Source: Halorientalis regularis (GTDB lineage: Archaea > Halobacteriota > Halobacteria > Halobacteriales > Haloarculaceae). Taken from it: 64,000 bases of DNA. The notes under the pieces were generated by a model, which worked only from the letters and a program-made list of their open reading frames with translations, searched no databases and was not told the origin of the DNA. The translations under genes and the position numbers were made by a program. Positions within the stretch are counted from its first letter, which is position 1; every line of letters starts with the position of its first letter. This document shows, in pieces, positions 33,683 through 42,901 of this stretch. The stretch is taken from the NCBI RefSeq assembly GCF_023698535.1, contig NZ_JALJCL010000008.1:62001-126000 (forward strand), given 5' to 3'.

Positions 33683-34989
33683 GCGGACTCGGCGGCCACG
33701 AGGTCGCCCGCCTTGGCCCGTGACTGCTCGACGATCTTCGGCCGGGCCTCGAACTCGATGACGACCTGATCGCCGTAGTCGACGGTGTCGACGTGGGCGT
33801 GATCGTGGATCCACGAGACGACGCTCATGGTCTCGTCGGTCATCGGCATGACGAGGCGTTCGCGCTCGAACGGCGGGAGTTCGTGGTCGATGCGATCCCT
33901 GAGCGCGTCGACGTTCGCGCCCTCTTTGGCGCTGATCGCCACCGGATTCGGAGCCAGCGCCGACAGCGCCTCCCGCTTGCGTTCGAGTTCCGCGTCGTCC
34001 ACGCGGTCGATCTTGTTCAGGATCGTGACGATTGGTGCCTGGTTGCGTTCCGAGAGGGTGTCGTGGCAGGTGACGAGTTTCTCCCGGATCTCCTCGACGG
34101 GTTCGCTCACGTCCACGACGAGCAACACCAGATCCGCGCGGTAGACAGCATCGAGCGTCGACTTGAACGACTCGACCAGCCAGTGAGGGAGGTCGGTAAT
34201 GAACCCGACAGTGTCGGTCACCAGCACGTCTCGGCGGTCCATCTCGGCCTTCCGAGTGGTGGTGCCGAGCGTCGTGAACAGGCGGTCCTCGCTCTCGGCG
34301 GTCGTGTCGAGGTCGGGATGTAACTCCTCGTTCTCGTCGATGTCGAGGTCCTCGGCCAGGCGGCGCAACAGGGTCGACTTGCCGGCGTTGGTGTACCCCG
34401 CCATCGCGACGAGGTCGAAGCCGGACTCGCGGCGCTGTTCGCGCCGGTGTTGCTCGGTCTGCTCGATGTCCTCGAGTTCGTCCCGGATGCGGGAGATGCG
34501 GGCCTTGATGTCCCGTTCCCGGCTCTCGTCGTACTCACCGAGCCCCATGAACCCGGGCCGTTCCTCGCGTTTGGCGAGGCTGGCCTTGGCCTCGGCGCGG
34601 GGCAGTTCGTAGCGCAACTCCGCGAGTTCGACCTGGAGCTGTGCCTTCCGGGTCTGTGCCCGCTGACCGAAGATTTCGAGGATAAGTCGAAATCGATCGA
34701 TGGCCCGTGTCTCCTCGGGGAGTTCGTTCCCGAGGTTGTACGTCTGGTAGGGACCGAGCTGGTTGTCGAAGATGACGACTGTGGCGTCCTCCCGGACGGC
34801 CGTCGTCGCGATGGTCTCGGCTTTCCCTTCCCCGACGTGCATCGCGGGGTCTTCCGTCCGGGTCTGGGTCACCTCACCGACGACCTCGTACCCGGCCGCG
34901 CGGGCCAACTCGCGGATCTCGCTGGTGTCGGGCGTTCCGGAGTCCACGCGCTTGGCGATGACCGCTCGCTCTGTCTGTGTCGCCGTCAC
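33679..34989 (-). CDS. hflX: Ribosome-associated GTPase HflX
   Basis: 436 residues. The HflX N-terminal domain contains the glycine-poor loop ATVVIFDNQLGPYQTYNL; a coiled-coil linker with E/R-rich helices (about 110-190) precedes the G domain. G1 is GYTNAGKS (198-205), G3 DTVGFITDLP, G4 NKID. HflX binds and splits stalled 70S-type ribosomes. TTTAAATAG about 27 bases upstream (35012-35021) supports the start. Confidence 0.95.
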   Translation of the reverse strand: MTATQTERAVIAKRVDSGTPDTSEIRELARAAGYEVVGEVTQTRTEDPAMHVGEGKAETIATTAVREDATVVIFDNQLGPYQTYNLGNELPEETRAIDRFRLILEIFGQRAQTRKAQLQVELAELRYELPRAEAKASLAKREERPGFMGLGEYDESRERDIKARISRIRDELEDIEQTEQHRREQRRESGFDLVAMAGYTNAGKSTLLRRLAEDLDIDENEELHPDLDTTAESEDRLFTTLGTTTRKAEMDRRDVLVTDTVGFITDLPHWLVESFKSTLDAVYRADLVLLVVDVSEPVEEIREKLVTCHDTLSERNQAPIVTILNKIDRVDDAELERKREALSALAPNPVAISAKEGANVDALRDRIDHELPPFERERLVMPMTDETMSVVSWIHDHAHVDTVDYGDQVVIEFEARPKIVEQSRAKAGDLVAAESA

Positions 34990-35123
34990 TCGTCCGAACG
35001 TACGGCGCGATGCTATTTAAACACAGGGCCACCACCCCGAAGACATCCTGTCGCCGCAGGAGAGGCCGTCTCCCGGTAATCGCGTCTGACGGGCGTCAGC
35101 GGGTCGGAGACGGGCACAAAAGC

Positions 35124-35131
35124 CTTATATC
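35124..35131 (+). promoter_or_regulatory. TATA box for FUN14 gene
   Basis: CTTATATC is centred 29 bases before the ATG at 35157. Confidence 0.55.
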
Positions 35132-35156
35132 GGCGTACTTAGATGGCTGATGTGAC

Positions 35157-35492
35157 ATGGTAGACCCAACGTTGCTTCAGGTCGCCGGGCTGGACCCCCA
35201 GCAGATCGGCCTCGAGATCGGGGGCGGCGCGGTCATCGGTGGCGTCATCGGCTTCGCCGCCAAAAAAATCGCCAAGATCATCGCAATCATCGTCGGGCTC
35301 GAACTGGCGCTGTTCAAGTTCCTCGAAACCAAGGGCGTCCTCGAGGTCAACTGGGGGGCGATCACCGGCGCGGCAAGCGACGGCGCGGATCAGGCGGCCG
35401 AGGCTCCCGGCTGGATCGTGAGCCTGCTCGCGGCACTGCCCGTGACTGCGGGCTTCGCCGGCGGCTTCATGGTCGGCTTCAAAAAAGGATAA
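35157..35492 (+). CDS. FUN14 family membrane protein
   Basis: 111 residues with the FUN14 pattern: an amphipathic start, a glycine-rich TM (GGGAVIGGVIGFAAKKIAKIIAII), a second TM-like LELALFKFLE segment, and a C-terminal GFAGGFMVGFKKG helix. In eukaryotes FUN14-domain proteins are mitochondrial; the archaeal role is unknown. Monocistronic and convergent with the DUF4350 gene, 9 bases apart. Confidence 0.88.
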   Translation: MVDPTLLQVAGLDPQQIGLEIGGGAVIGGVIGFAAKKIAKIIAIIVGLELALFKFLETKGVLEVNWGAITGAASDGADQAAEAPGWIVSLLAALPVTAGFAGGFMVGFKKG

Positions 35493-35501
35493 CGCGGATT
35501 T

Positions 35502-36572
35502 TCAGGGCGCTACCGGCGTCGGCGGCGTCGACCCGTTCGTCGGCAGCGCTCCGCCCGACGGCGGACGCGGCTGCCCCGGTCTGGGCGGAACGCCCGGACG
35601 CTCCGTCGTCGGCTTCGGTTTCGGCTCTTTCTCACCGGACACGAGGAACTCGGCGAGGTTACCGATCAGTACCTCGTTGTCCGCGTACTGGTAGTTCGCG
35701 GGCGTCAGGAACGACGTGTCGCCGATGAGGACGACGTTGTCGTTGACCGCAGCGACCGGATACCTGCCCTGCTGGCGGGTAGTCGACAGTGCGGTGCGGT
35801 CGGTAGCCGACACTGCCACTGAGGCGTCGCCACCGACGGCGACCTCCGTCGCCCGGTCGAACAGCACTCTGTCCACGCCCGCGGTGAGCGGGCCGTCACC
35901 GGACGCCGTGGCGTAGACGTTCTGGAAGTTGTTCCCGTTCTCGTACATGTTGTACAGGTACCCCGTCGACAGACTCATGCCGAACCGGGAGGATAGCGGC
36001 GTCATCTGGCTCGTTGCGGTCGACCGCGGCGCGGGACCGAAGATGCTGGTGATAGCTGGACTCGGCGACGTGGGCTCGCCGAGCAGTGCGACGCGACCGC
36101 CGCGCTCGGCGAAGTCCGCGATGCCACGCTGGGCCGCGTCCGTGAACGGACGGTCCGGCGAGATCACGACGAACGCGTCCGCGTCGCGGAGCGACGAGTT
36201 GAGCGGGCTGCTCGACCCGGGGCCGGCCGAGCGCGGTGCGCCGCCCGGCCCGCCACCGCCGTGGAATCGGACCTCGTAGCCCTGCGCGACCAGCGCGTCG
36301 ACCATCGGTTCGATCTCTTCGCGCTCGAAGTCGTTGTCGTGTGCCCGGTCGATCAGGACCACCTTCTCGTCACTGCCGGCGTCGATACTGACCGACCCGT
36401 TCTGCCCGAGATCCTGTGGCACGATGTTCGCGGGCTGGAACGAGGCCGGGTTCTGCGGTCTCGGGTTCGCGTCCCCGCCGGGCGACGCGAGCAGCGGGAT
36501 AGCTGCTGCGACGACCAGCACGAGTGCCAGGACGAGAGCGAAGACACCGACGAGTCTGGGAAGGTTAGCCAT
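35502..36572 (-). CDS. DUF4350 (GATase-like) membrane-anchored protein
   Basis: 356 residues. A single N-terminal TM (about 8-30) is followed by an extracytoplasmic glutamine-amidotransferase-like domain (KVVLIDRAHDNDFEREEIEP, DAFVVISPDRPFTDAAQRG, GRVALLGEP), and a Pro/Lys/Glu-rich C-terminal tail (about 315-356). DUF4350 domains are usually non-catalytic. The start overlaps the sppA stop by eight bases, so the two products are probably co-produced on the same membrane face. Confidence 0.85.
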   Translation of the reverse strand: MANLPRLVGVFALVLALVLVVAAAIPLLASPGGDANPRPQNPASFQPANIVPQDLGQNGSVSIDAGSDEKVVLIDRAHDNDFEREEIEPMVDALVAQGYEVRFHGGGGPGGAPRSAGPGSSSPLNSSLRDADAFVVISPDRPFTDAAQRGIADFAERGGRVALLGEPTSPSPAITSIFGPAPRSTATSQMTPLSSRFGMSLSTGYLYNMYENGNNFQNVYATASGDGPLTAGVDRVLFDRATEVAVGGDASVAVSATDRTALSTTRQQGRYPVAAVNDNVVLIGDTSFLTPANYQYADNEVLIGNLAEFLVSGEKEPKPKPTTERPGVPPRPGQPRPPSGGALPTNGSTPPTPVAP

Positions 36573-37497
36573 CGGTCCTCACCTCCCCCTGCTCGGGCAT
36601 CCCGTAGAGGGCGAGATAGCGTGGCGTCTCGACCCCCTCGTAGTCGAACGGCGACTGCTCGACGACGACCGTCCGGGTCCCGGAGTCGTTGCGTCCGGCC
36701 TCCTGACTGCCCAGGATGAGCCCGAGACCAGGCTGTTCCGGCGCGTCCATCCGGGTGACGGCGTAGTTTTCGAGGTCGGCGTTCTCGGCGGCCCGCTGGA
36801 TCGCCGCGTCGATGCCACCGATCTCGTCGGCGACGCCGTTCCGTTCGGCGACTGCACCGGCGTAGACCTTCGCGTAGGAGAGTTCCTCGCGGCTCAGTTC
36901 GAGGCGGTCGCCGCGTTCGTTCATGACGGTGGTGACGAACTGCCGCCGGAGCAGCTCGACGCGATCACGGAACTCGGCCTGGGTCCCCCCAGCGCCTTTG
37001 TCCGGGCCGGTGATGATCCGACTCCCGGCCGCGCCACCGGCGGGCTGGGTGCCGATGACGCCCACGCTCCCGACGATGGAACCGGGCGTCACGTAGATGC
37101 GGCTGGCGGGCGTCATCGCCCAGTACGCGCCCGAAGCACCCTGGCCGTTGACGCTCGCGACCACGGGAATGCCGGCCGCTGTCGTTCTGTTCACCGCGAG
37201 GTAGAGTGCCTCGCTCGCGGGGACTGTGCCACCGGGGCTATTCACGTCGAGGACGACGGCCTTGATCGAGTCGTTCCGGCGGACTTCGCGCAGGTTCGCG
37301 CTGATCTGATCCGCCGTGGAACTCGTGATTGGCCCCTCGACCGGGACCACTGCGACCGAATCCGGTGTGTCCTGGCCGGCCCCCTGCGTGAGGCGCATCG
37401 CCTGGGGTGCCAGGAACAGACCGATCAGGACGGCGGCGACCGCGACCGCCACGTACACCCACGTGGCAGTCCCGCCCGCCCTATTGTCTGCTGACAT
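36565..37497 (-). CDS. sppA: Signal peptide peptidase A (S49 family)
   Basis: 310 residues. One N-terminal TM (about 12-32) anchors an S49 ClpP-like domain: nucleophile Ser122 in NGQGASGAYWAM, general-base candidate Lys167 in TGPDKGAGG, and the VLDVNSPGG oxyanion/substrate loop. Single-domain archaeal SppA forms oligomers that cut signal peptides and membrane-protein fragments. The Met at 37497 is preferred; a GTG at 37521 is possible given a TTTAGAAAA box near 37533-37542. It is cotranscribed with the DUF4350 gene. Confidence 0.92.
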   Translation of the reverse strand: MSADNRAGGTATWVYVAVAVAAVLIGLFLAPQAMRLTQGAGQDTPDSVAVVPVEGPITSSTADQISANLREVRRNDSIKAVVLDVNSPGGTVPASEALYLAVNRTTAAGIPVVASVNGQGASGAYWAMTPASRIYVTPGSIVGSVGVIGTQPAGGAAGSRIITGPDKGAGGTQAEFRDRVELLRRQFVTTVMNERGDRLELSREELSYAKVYAGAVAERNGVADEIGGIDAAIQRAAENADLENYAVTRMDAPEQPGLGLILGSQEAGRNDSGTRTVVVEQSPFDYEGVETPRYLALYGMPEQGEVRTDG

Positions 37498-37623
37498 GAT
37501 GCAGGCCCAGCGTCGAGACACTCACGTAGAAGGTTTTCTAAACTAACAACAAGTTCCCGAGCGTTTCCGGATACTGCGACGTTTCGTCGGAACTGATAAG
37601 TCAGAGATGCTGTCAGCGGTCCG

Positions 37624-38349
37624 TCAGCGTGTCGGGATGTCGTCCTCGTCGGAGATGATCCGGGTCTCGGCTTCCCCGCTCGTGTGTTCGTTGACCACGT
37701 CGTAGAACTCGTTTTGCATGCCGGCGGGGAATGTGATGACGCCGACCCAGGAGCCGTCGGACTGCCACTCCTCGCGTTCGAGGTCGCCGAACTGGCGGAT
37801 CTGTGCCTGTGCCGAGCCGGCGTAGTCCGGGGGGACCTGCACGGCGACGGTCATCTCGTCGAACCGGATCGGGATCACCGGGCGCAGGAGGTCCAGCGCC
37901 TCGTCGACCTGGTTCTCGACGGGCTCCATGGGGTCGACTTTGAACCCTGCCTCTTCGAGGGCGTTCTCGATGCGTTCGGGCGGATGGGGGGCGTCGTCCA
38001 TCTGCGGGTTGACCGCGTTGCGCGTGATGTGCTGGACGAGCTGTTTGTGCTTCTGTTCCTGCATTTCCTTGCGCTGTTCGGCCGTGATCTGGATCTCCCC
38101 GTCTTCGACCACCTGCGGAATGATCTCCAGGGTGTCGGTGGTGCCGAACACCTCTTCGAGAGCGTCTTCCGGCGGCCGGTCGCCGCGGGAGGCGTCCTCG
38201 AACACGTCTTCCGCGGCGATGACGTCTTCCAGATCGCCGTCGAACTCGCCGCGCTTGATAGCGAGCGCCGCGTCCGGATCGATCAACACCTCGAAGCGCT
38301 CCCCGTGGGACTCCAGTCGGGCTGTCACCGCCTCGTCGAGCGAAATCAT
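37624..38349 (-). CDS. Ribosome maturation protein SBDS
   Basis: 241 residues in three domains: the FYSH domain with SHGERFEVLIDPDAALAIKRGE, the helical middle (EQRKEMQEQKHKQLVQHITRNAVNPQ), and the C-terminal ferredoxin-like domain. Archaeal SBDS helps release the anti-association factor aIF6 from 50S subunits. CTTTTAAC (38371-38378) 26 bases upstream fixes the Met at 38349 over the longer in-frame start at 38412. It is separated from psmA by 114 bases and has its own promoter. Confidence 0.95.
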   Translation of the reverse strand: MISLDEAVTARLESHGERFEVLIDPDAALAIKRGEFDGDLEDVIAAEDVFEDASRGDRPPEDALEEVFGTTDTLEIIPQVVEDGEIQITAEQRKEMQEQKHKQLVQHITRNAVNPQMDDAPHPPERIENALEEAGFKVDPMEPVENQVDEALDLLRPVIPIRFDEMTVAVQVPPDYAGSAQAQIRQFGDLEREEWQSDGSWVGVITFPAGMQNEFYDVVNEHTSGEAETRIISDEDDIPTR

Positions 38350-38370
38350 ACCTGGGGGTTGTGTGGCCCG

Positions 38371-38378
38371 GTTAAAAG
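38371..38378 (-). promoter_or_regulatory. TATA box for SBDS gene
   Basis: The minus strand reads CTTTTAAC, 26 bases upstream of the Met at 38349. Confidence 0.55.
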
Positions 38379-38463
38379 GTGTTTCCCGGCTCCCGACCGG
38401 AGTTTTCGACATCCCGCGGGGAGAAATCGTGATCGGCCGGACCGCCGACGGTCCGTGACGGCA

Positions 38464-39249
38464 CTACTCCTCGGTGGCGTCGTCGGTCGTCTCGTCGCCG
38501 TCGACCGCGTTCTCGTCGGCCAGCAGGTCCAGATCGACGAGGGAGTCCTCGATCTCGTCGTCGGTGAGCTGGCTGAACTCCCGGTCGTCGACGCCGACGG
38601 TCGCCAGCCCGACGGCCTCGGGCCGGAGCGCGTCGTCGTTGACCGACCCGAGGGCTTTCAGCGCCAGCCCGACCGCTTCGTCCAGGTCGATCCCTTCGTC
38701 GTAGTTCTCTTCGAGGTAGTCCCGAACGTCACCGCGGTCGGCACCCACGGCCAGGGCCTTCCACTCGTAGGGCGTCCCCGAGGGATCGGTCTCGAACAGG
38801 CGCGGCTCGCCGTCGGCGTCGATCCCGCCGATGATGAGCGCGACGCCGAACGGGCGTGCGCCGCCGATCTGGGTGTACTGCTGGATGTGATCGGTGACAT
38901 CTTTGGTCAGCGTCTCGACCCCGATGGGCTCGCCGAAGCGCAACTGATTGATCTGGGCGTTGCGGCGCGCGAAGTCGATCAGCTGGCGGGCGTCGGCGAC
39001 GTGGCCGGCACTGGCGATCCCGATGTGATCGTCGGCCTTGTGTAGTTTCTCGACGCTCGACCGTTCCATCAGCGGCGACCGGATACGCTTGTCCACCGCG
39101 AGGACGACGCCGTCGTCGGCGCGGATGCCGATGGACGCGGTCCCGCGCTTGACGGCTTCGCGTGCGTACTCGACCTGATAGAGGCGGCCGTCCGGGGAGA
39201 AGATGGTGATTCCCCGGTCGTAGGCCTGCTGTTGTGATTGTCCCTGCAT
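38464..39249 (-). CDS. psmA: Proteasome subunit alpha
   Basis: 261 residues. The N-terminal gate region and alpha signature AYDRGITIFSPDGRLYQVEYA is complete (residues 9-29), followed by the alpha-type core (GTASIGIRADDGVVLAVDKR, GHVADARQL). It builds the outer rings of the 20S core and gates substrate entry. The acidic C-terminal tail (about 240-261) is halophilic. It follows rnp2 by two bases in the same operon, a deeply conserved archaeal neighbourhood. Confidence 0.97.
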   Translation of the reverse strand: MQGQSQQQAYDRGITIFSPDGRLYQVEYAREAVKRGTASIGIRADDGVVLAVDKRIRSPLMERSSVEKLHKADDHIGIASAGHVADARQLIDFARRNAQINQLRFGEPIGVETLTKDVTDHIQQYTQIGGARPFGVALIIGGIDADGEPRLFETDPSGTPYEWKALAVGADRGDVRDYLEENYDEGIDLDEAVGLALKALGSVNDDALRPEAVGLATVGVDDREFSQLTDDEIEDSLVDLDLLADENAVDGDETTDDATEE

Positions 39250-39251
39250 GG

Positions 39252-39728
39252 TTACAAATCGAGTGTGGTCGCGCCCGCGAACGCCGAGTCGAGCCGGACG
39301 TCGGCGCGGCCGTCCCGCACCACCGCCGTCCGCTCGGCGTCCTCGAAGCCGACCGTTCTCTCTGTGGTGATTTCCGGTGCGCTTCGTATATACTTTTCTT
39401 CACAGGCACGGACGGTCCCGCTCACACCCGCCACTCGTAGCCCCACGGGCTGGCCGTCGACCGACTCGACCGCCGCGACCGCGGCCCGTGCCCGGTCGAC
39501 CTCGTCCCGGCGCGTTCGGACGGCCGCCCAGCCGTCGCCGTCCGCGAACGAAAAGCGGACCACCGTCAGGTCCACGTCCGCACTCGCTGCGTCCCCCAGC
39601 AGGTTCTGTGCGGCGTACCAGAGGTGGCGCTGGAAGTCCCCGCGGTCGAAGTCCGCGTCGGGCCAGCCCTCGATGGCGACCGCCAGGTACCGCCAGCGCG
39701 GCCGGAGGTGCTTGGGGAGGTGTTTCAT
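39252..39728 (-). CDS. rnp2: Ribonuclease P protein component 2 (Pop5/Rnp2)
   Basis: 158 residues: KHLPKHLRPRWRYLAVAIEG at the start is the Pop5 signature, followed by FQRHLWYAAQNLLGD and VVRFSFADGDGWAAVRTRRDEV and the GTVRACEEKYI segment. With Rpp30 it binds the catalytic domain of RNase P RNA for tRNA 5' maturation. It overlaps the methyltransferase stop by four bases and is followed by psmA. Confidence 0.93.
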   Translation of the reverse strand: MKHLPKHLRPRWRYLAVAIEGWPDADFDRGDFQRHLWYAAQNLLGDAASADVDLTVVRFSFADGDGWAAVRTRRDEVDRARAAVAAVESVDGQPVGLRVAGVSGTVRACEEKYIRSAPEITTERTVGFEDAERTAVVRDGRADVRLDSAFAGATTLDL

Positions 39729-40360
39729 CGGTCCTGCGGCACGACGGCGCGTTCGGCCGGGACCCGTTCCGCGACCAGCACGCCGACCTGTTCGTGGACT
39801 CGCTCGACGCGCGTCAGCGCGAACCCGGCGTCCGTCAGGGCGTCGGCCAGCGTGCCGACCGTCGCCGGATCGTCGACCTCGGGGCTGTAGAACGGTTCGT
39901 CGGGATCCGGTTCGCCGAAGAACATCACGTCGCCGAGGACGAACCGGTCGGGATCCAGTTCCGCGATCACCTCGATAGCCTCGCGCTTCTCGGCGTCGCT
40001 GAGGTGGTGCATCGCGAAGTTCGTCGTCACCACGTCGACCGGTTCGTCGACGTTCGGTTCGCGGAACCGACCCGTGCCGAAGGAGACGTTCTCGTTCCCG
40101 CGCTCCGTGGCCTTCTCGCGGGCCTGGTCGAGCATGCCGTCACTGATGTCACGACCGATGACCCGTTCCGCGTCGGGGGCGATCCGGAGGGCGATTGCGC
40201 CGGTCCCGGTCCCCAGGTCCAGCACGGTGTCGTCGGCTTCGGCCGCGGCGACTTCGACGACGAGACCGGCACAGGCCCGGTACTCCGGGGTCTCGTCCTC
40301 GTCGTACGCCTCGGCTTTCTCGTCGAAGCGAGCGGCGTGTTCTTCGAGACTCTTCTTCAT
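39725..40360 (-). CDS. Class I SAM-dependent methyltransferase
   Basis: 211 residues. SAM-binding motif I VLDLGTGTGAIAL (47-59), an acidic ribose residue in VIGRDISDGMLDQA, and motif IV VTTNFAMHHL are typical of UbiE/Methyltransf_25 enzymes. The substrate is not evident. A minus-strand ACTTTTTGG box 27 bases upstream selects the Met at 40360 over a longer start. It leads the operon with rnp2 and psmA. Confidence 0.9.
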   Translation of the reverse strand: MKKSLEEHAARFDEKAEAYDEDETPEYRACAGLVVEVAAAEADDTVLDLGTGTGAIALRIAPDAERVIGRDISDGMLDQAREKATERGNENVSFGTGRFREPNVDEPVDVVTTNFAMHHLSDAEKREAIEVIAELDPDRFVLGDVMFFGEPDPDEPFYSPEVDDPATVGTLADALTDAGFALTRVERVHEQVGVLVAERVPAERAVVPQDR

Positions 40361-40443
40361 ACTCGCGCCAGGATGGGCCCGCCAAAAAGTCTGCTGACGG
40401 CGGCCCGACGTCGATCCTGACACCCCGATACACCGACCGAACG

Positions 40444-40450
40444 TATTAAA
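40444..40450 (+). promoter_or_regulatory. TATA box for cobalamin gene pair
   Basis: TATTAAA predicts transcript start near 40474, ten bases before the annotated ATG at 40484 and two before an out-of-frame ATG at 40476. Confidence 0.5.
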
Positions 40451-40483
40451 CCTGACTTGGGATAACTACACTGGCATGGAACT

Positions 40484-41512
40484 ATGGGTGCGTCGGCCGT
40501 GCGGCTGATGCTCGTCGCGGGCACGACGCGAACGGCCGAGATCGATGGAATCAGCGCGGCCGGCGCGGATTCGGACCTGCTGGTCCACACGCCGAGTGCG
40601 GACGCGGAGATTCTCACGTACGGCGAACCGATCCGCGCGCCGGTCGTCCCGGTGAGTCCGACCGGCTGTCCGACCCCGGCGGTCGTCACTCGCGCGATCA
40701 GGGAACTGGTCGGGCTGGACGTGACCGTCGTCGACGGTGGACTCGCGGAACCGACGGGCGCGCCGACCGTGACCGTCGGGGCGCGTCCCGGCGACGACGT
40801 TCGAGAGCAGGACCCGGTATCGACCGCGCCGGGCGTCCTCGCGGCGGCCCGGAAGTTCGGTCGTGCGGTCCCGGACGACGAGGTGTACCTGGCCGAGACC
40901 ATTCCCGGCGGAACGACGACGGCGCTGGGCGTCCTCCGCGCGCTCGGTGAGACGCCCGTAGTCTCGTCGTCGCTCCCGCAGAATCCCCTGGATCTCAAGC
41001 GGGGGGTCGTTCGCGACGGCCTCGAGGCGAGTTCGCTCGACCCCGGGGACGCGGCAGGCGACCCCGCCGTCGCGCTCCGCCGGATGGGCGACCCCGTCCT
41101 GGCGACGATCACCGGCCTGCTCGTCGGACTTGTCGAGAGTGACACCGCAGTGACGCTGGCTGGCGGAACGCAACTGCTGACCGCCGCGGCCCTGGCCCGT
41201 CACGCCGGCGTCGAGACGACCCTCAAACTCGCGACCACCTCGTTCGTCGCCAGCGACGAGAGCGTCGACCTGCGGCCCGTGGCCCGGGAACTCGACGTCG
41301 ACCTGACCGTCACCGATCCCGGCTTCGCGGCCCGGGATCATCCGGCGATGGACGCCTACGTCGCCGGCGAGGCCAAGGAGGGCGTCGGCATGGGCGGCGC
41401 GCTCGCACTGGCCGACGCCGCCGGCGTCCCGATGGCCGACGTTCGCGACCGGATCGTCACCGTCTACGACCGCCTGCTCGACGGGCGAGAACCCGCCGAG
41501 CCAGAGACATGA
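40484..41512 (+). CDS. cobT: UPF0284/archaeal CobT-like nicotinate-nucleotide phosphoribosyltransferase
   Basis: 342 residues of the UPF0284 family related to CobT ([54 protein letters not shown]). It is expected to activate the lower ligand base with nicotinate mononucleotide in cobalamin assembly. The pairing with cbiA (overlap ATGA at 41509) supports the pathway assignment. A 10-codon out-of-frame mini-ORF overlaps the start region. Confidence 0.9.
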   Translation: MGASAVRLMLVAGTTRTAEIDGISAAGADSDLLVHTPSADAEILTYGEPIRAPVVPVSPTGCPTPAVVTRAIRELVGLDVTVVDGGLAEPTGAPTVTVGARPGDDVREQDPVSTAPGVLAAARKFGRAVPDDEVYLAETIPGGTTTALGVLRALGETPVVSSSLPQNPLDLKRGVVRDGLEASSLDPGDAAGDPAVALRRMGDPVLATITGLLVGLVESDTAVTLAGGTQLLTAAALARHAGVETTLKLATTSFVASDESVDLRPVARELDVDLTVTDPGFAARDHPAMDAYVAGEAKEGVGMGGALALADAAGVPMADVRDRIVTVYDRLLDGREPAEPET

Positions 41513-42813
41513 GAGGGCTCGTCCTCGGCGGCACGAGTTCGGGCGTCGGCAAGACCGTCGCGACGCTGGCGCTCCTCCGGGCCGCAGCGAACGCCGGCCA
41601 CGCCGTCCAGCCCGCCAAGGCCGGCCCGGACTTCATCGACCCGAGCCACCACGCCGTCGTCGCGGACCGCCCCTCCCGCACGCTCGACACGTGGCTCGAA
41701 GGGACCGACGGCCTCCGCCGCAACTACCACCGCGGCGAGGGCGACCTCTGTGTCGTCGAGGGCGTGATGGGACTCTACGACGGCGACGGCTCCAGCACCG
41801 CGATGGTCGCCGACGCCCTCGACCTGCCCGTCGTCCTCGTCGTCGACGCCACGGCCGGCATGGAGAGCGTCGCCGCCACCGCGCTCGGCTTCCGGGAGTA
41901 CGCCGCCCGCGCGAACCGCGACATCGACGTGGCCGGCGTGATCGCCCAGCAGGCCCACGGCGGTCGCCACGCCGACGGCATCCGCGACGCGCTCCCCGAC
42001 GAACTCACGTACTTCGGCCGGATTCCGCCGACGCCCGACCTGGAGATTCCGGACCGCCACCTCGGTCTGGAGATGGGCGAGGAGTCGCCCGTCGACGACG
42101 ACGCGCTCGCGGCCGCCGCCGAACACCTGCGCGTCGACGCATTGCTCGACGTGGCGCGGGAACCGCCCGAACCCGAATCCGAAGGTGGCGCTCCCGCCGA
42201 CAGAACCGACGCCCGAATCGCCGTCGCCGACGACGCCGCCTTCTGTTTCTTCTACCCGGCGACGCTCGAACGACTGCGCGACCGGGCGGAGGTAGTGACC
42301 TTCGCGCCCACCGCTGGCGACGACCTGCCCGACTGCGACGGCGTCTACCTCCCCGGCGGGTATCCCGAACTCCACGTCGACGCGCTGGCCGACGGGCCGG
42401 CGCTCGCGACCATCGGCGAGCGCGCCAGCGAGGGTCTGCCGATCCTCGGGGAGTGTGGCGGCCTGATGGCCCTCGCGGAGTCGCTGACGACGGCCGACGG
42501 TGAGACGGGCGCGATGGCGGGCGTCCTCCCCGCCGAAATCGAGATGCGCGACCGATACCAGGCGCTGGATCACGTCGAGATGCGGGCCACGGACCGGACG
42601 CTCACGGCCGATTCCAGTGAATGCCTTCGAGGGCACGAATTCCACTACAGCGAGGCGTCGGTCGGGCGGGACGCCCGTTTCGCCTTCGAGATGGAACGGG
42701 GCGATGGCATCGACGGCGGGCGCGACGGCCTGACGGAGTACCGGACGCTGGGCACCTACGCCCACGTCCACGCCGAGAGCGGCGCGTTCGACCGGTTTCT
42801 GGATCGCCTCTGA
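41509..42813 (+). CDS. cbiA: Cobyrinate a,c-diamide synthase
   Basis: 434 residues. The N-terminal synthetase half has P-loop [10 protein letters not shown] (7-16) and [12 protein letters not shown]; the C-terminal half is a class I glutamine amidotransferase with nucleophile Cys in [10 protein letters not shown] and the catalytic His in a late HEFHYSE segment. It amidates side chains a and c of the corrin ring using ATP and glutamine. It is translationally coupled to the UPF0284 gene. Confidence 0.95.
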   Translation: MRGLVLGGTSSGVGKTVATLALLRAAANAGHAVQPAKAGPDFIDPSHHAVVADRPSRTLDTWLEGTDGLRRNYHRGEGDLCVVEGVMGLYDGDGSSTAMVADALDLPVVLVVDATAGMESVAATALGFREYAARANRDIDVAGVIAQQAHGGRHADGIRDALPDELTYFGRIPPTPDLEIPDRHLGLEMGEESPVDDDALAAAAEHLRVDALLDVAREPPEPESEGGAPADRTDARIAVADDAAFCFFYPATLERLRDRAEVVTFAPTAGDDLPDCDGVYLPGGYPELHVDALADGPALATIGERASEGLPILGECGGLMALAESLTTADGETGAMAGVLPAEIEMRDRYQALDHVEMRATDRTLTADSSECLRGHEFHYSEASVGRDARFAFEMERGDGIDGGRDGLTEYRTLGTYAHVHAESGAFDRFLDRL

Positions 42814-42901
42814 CTGTCTGATCCGTACGCTTAAGCGGGGCCGATTCGCGACGGCTACTCGTGAGCTATCGTATTCGTGGCGGACAGGCGGAGGGACAGC
42901 G

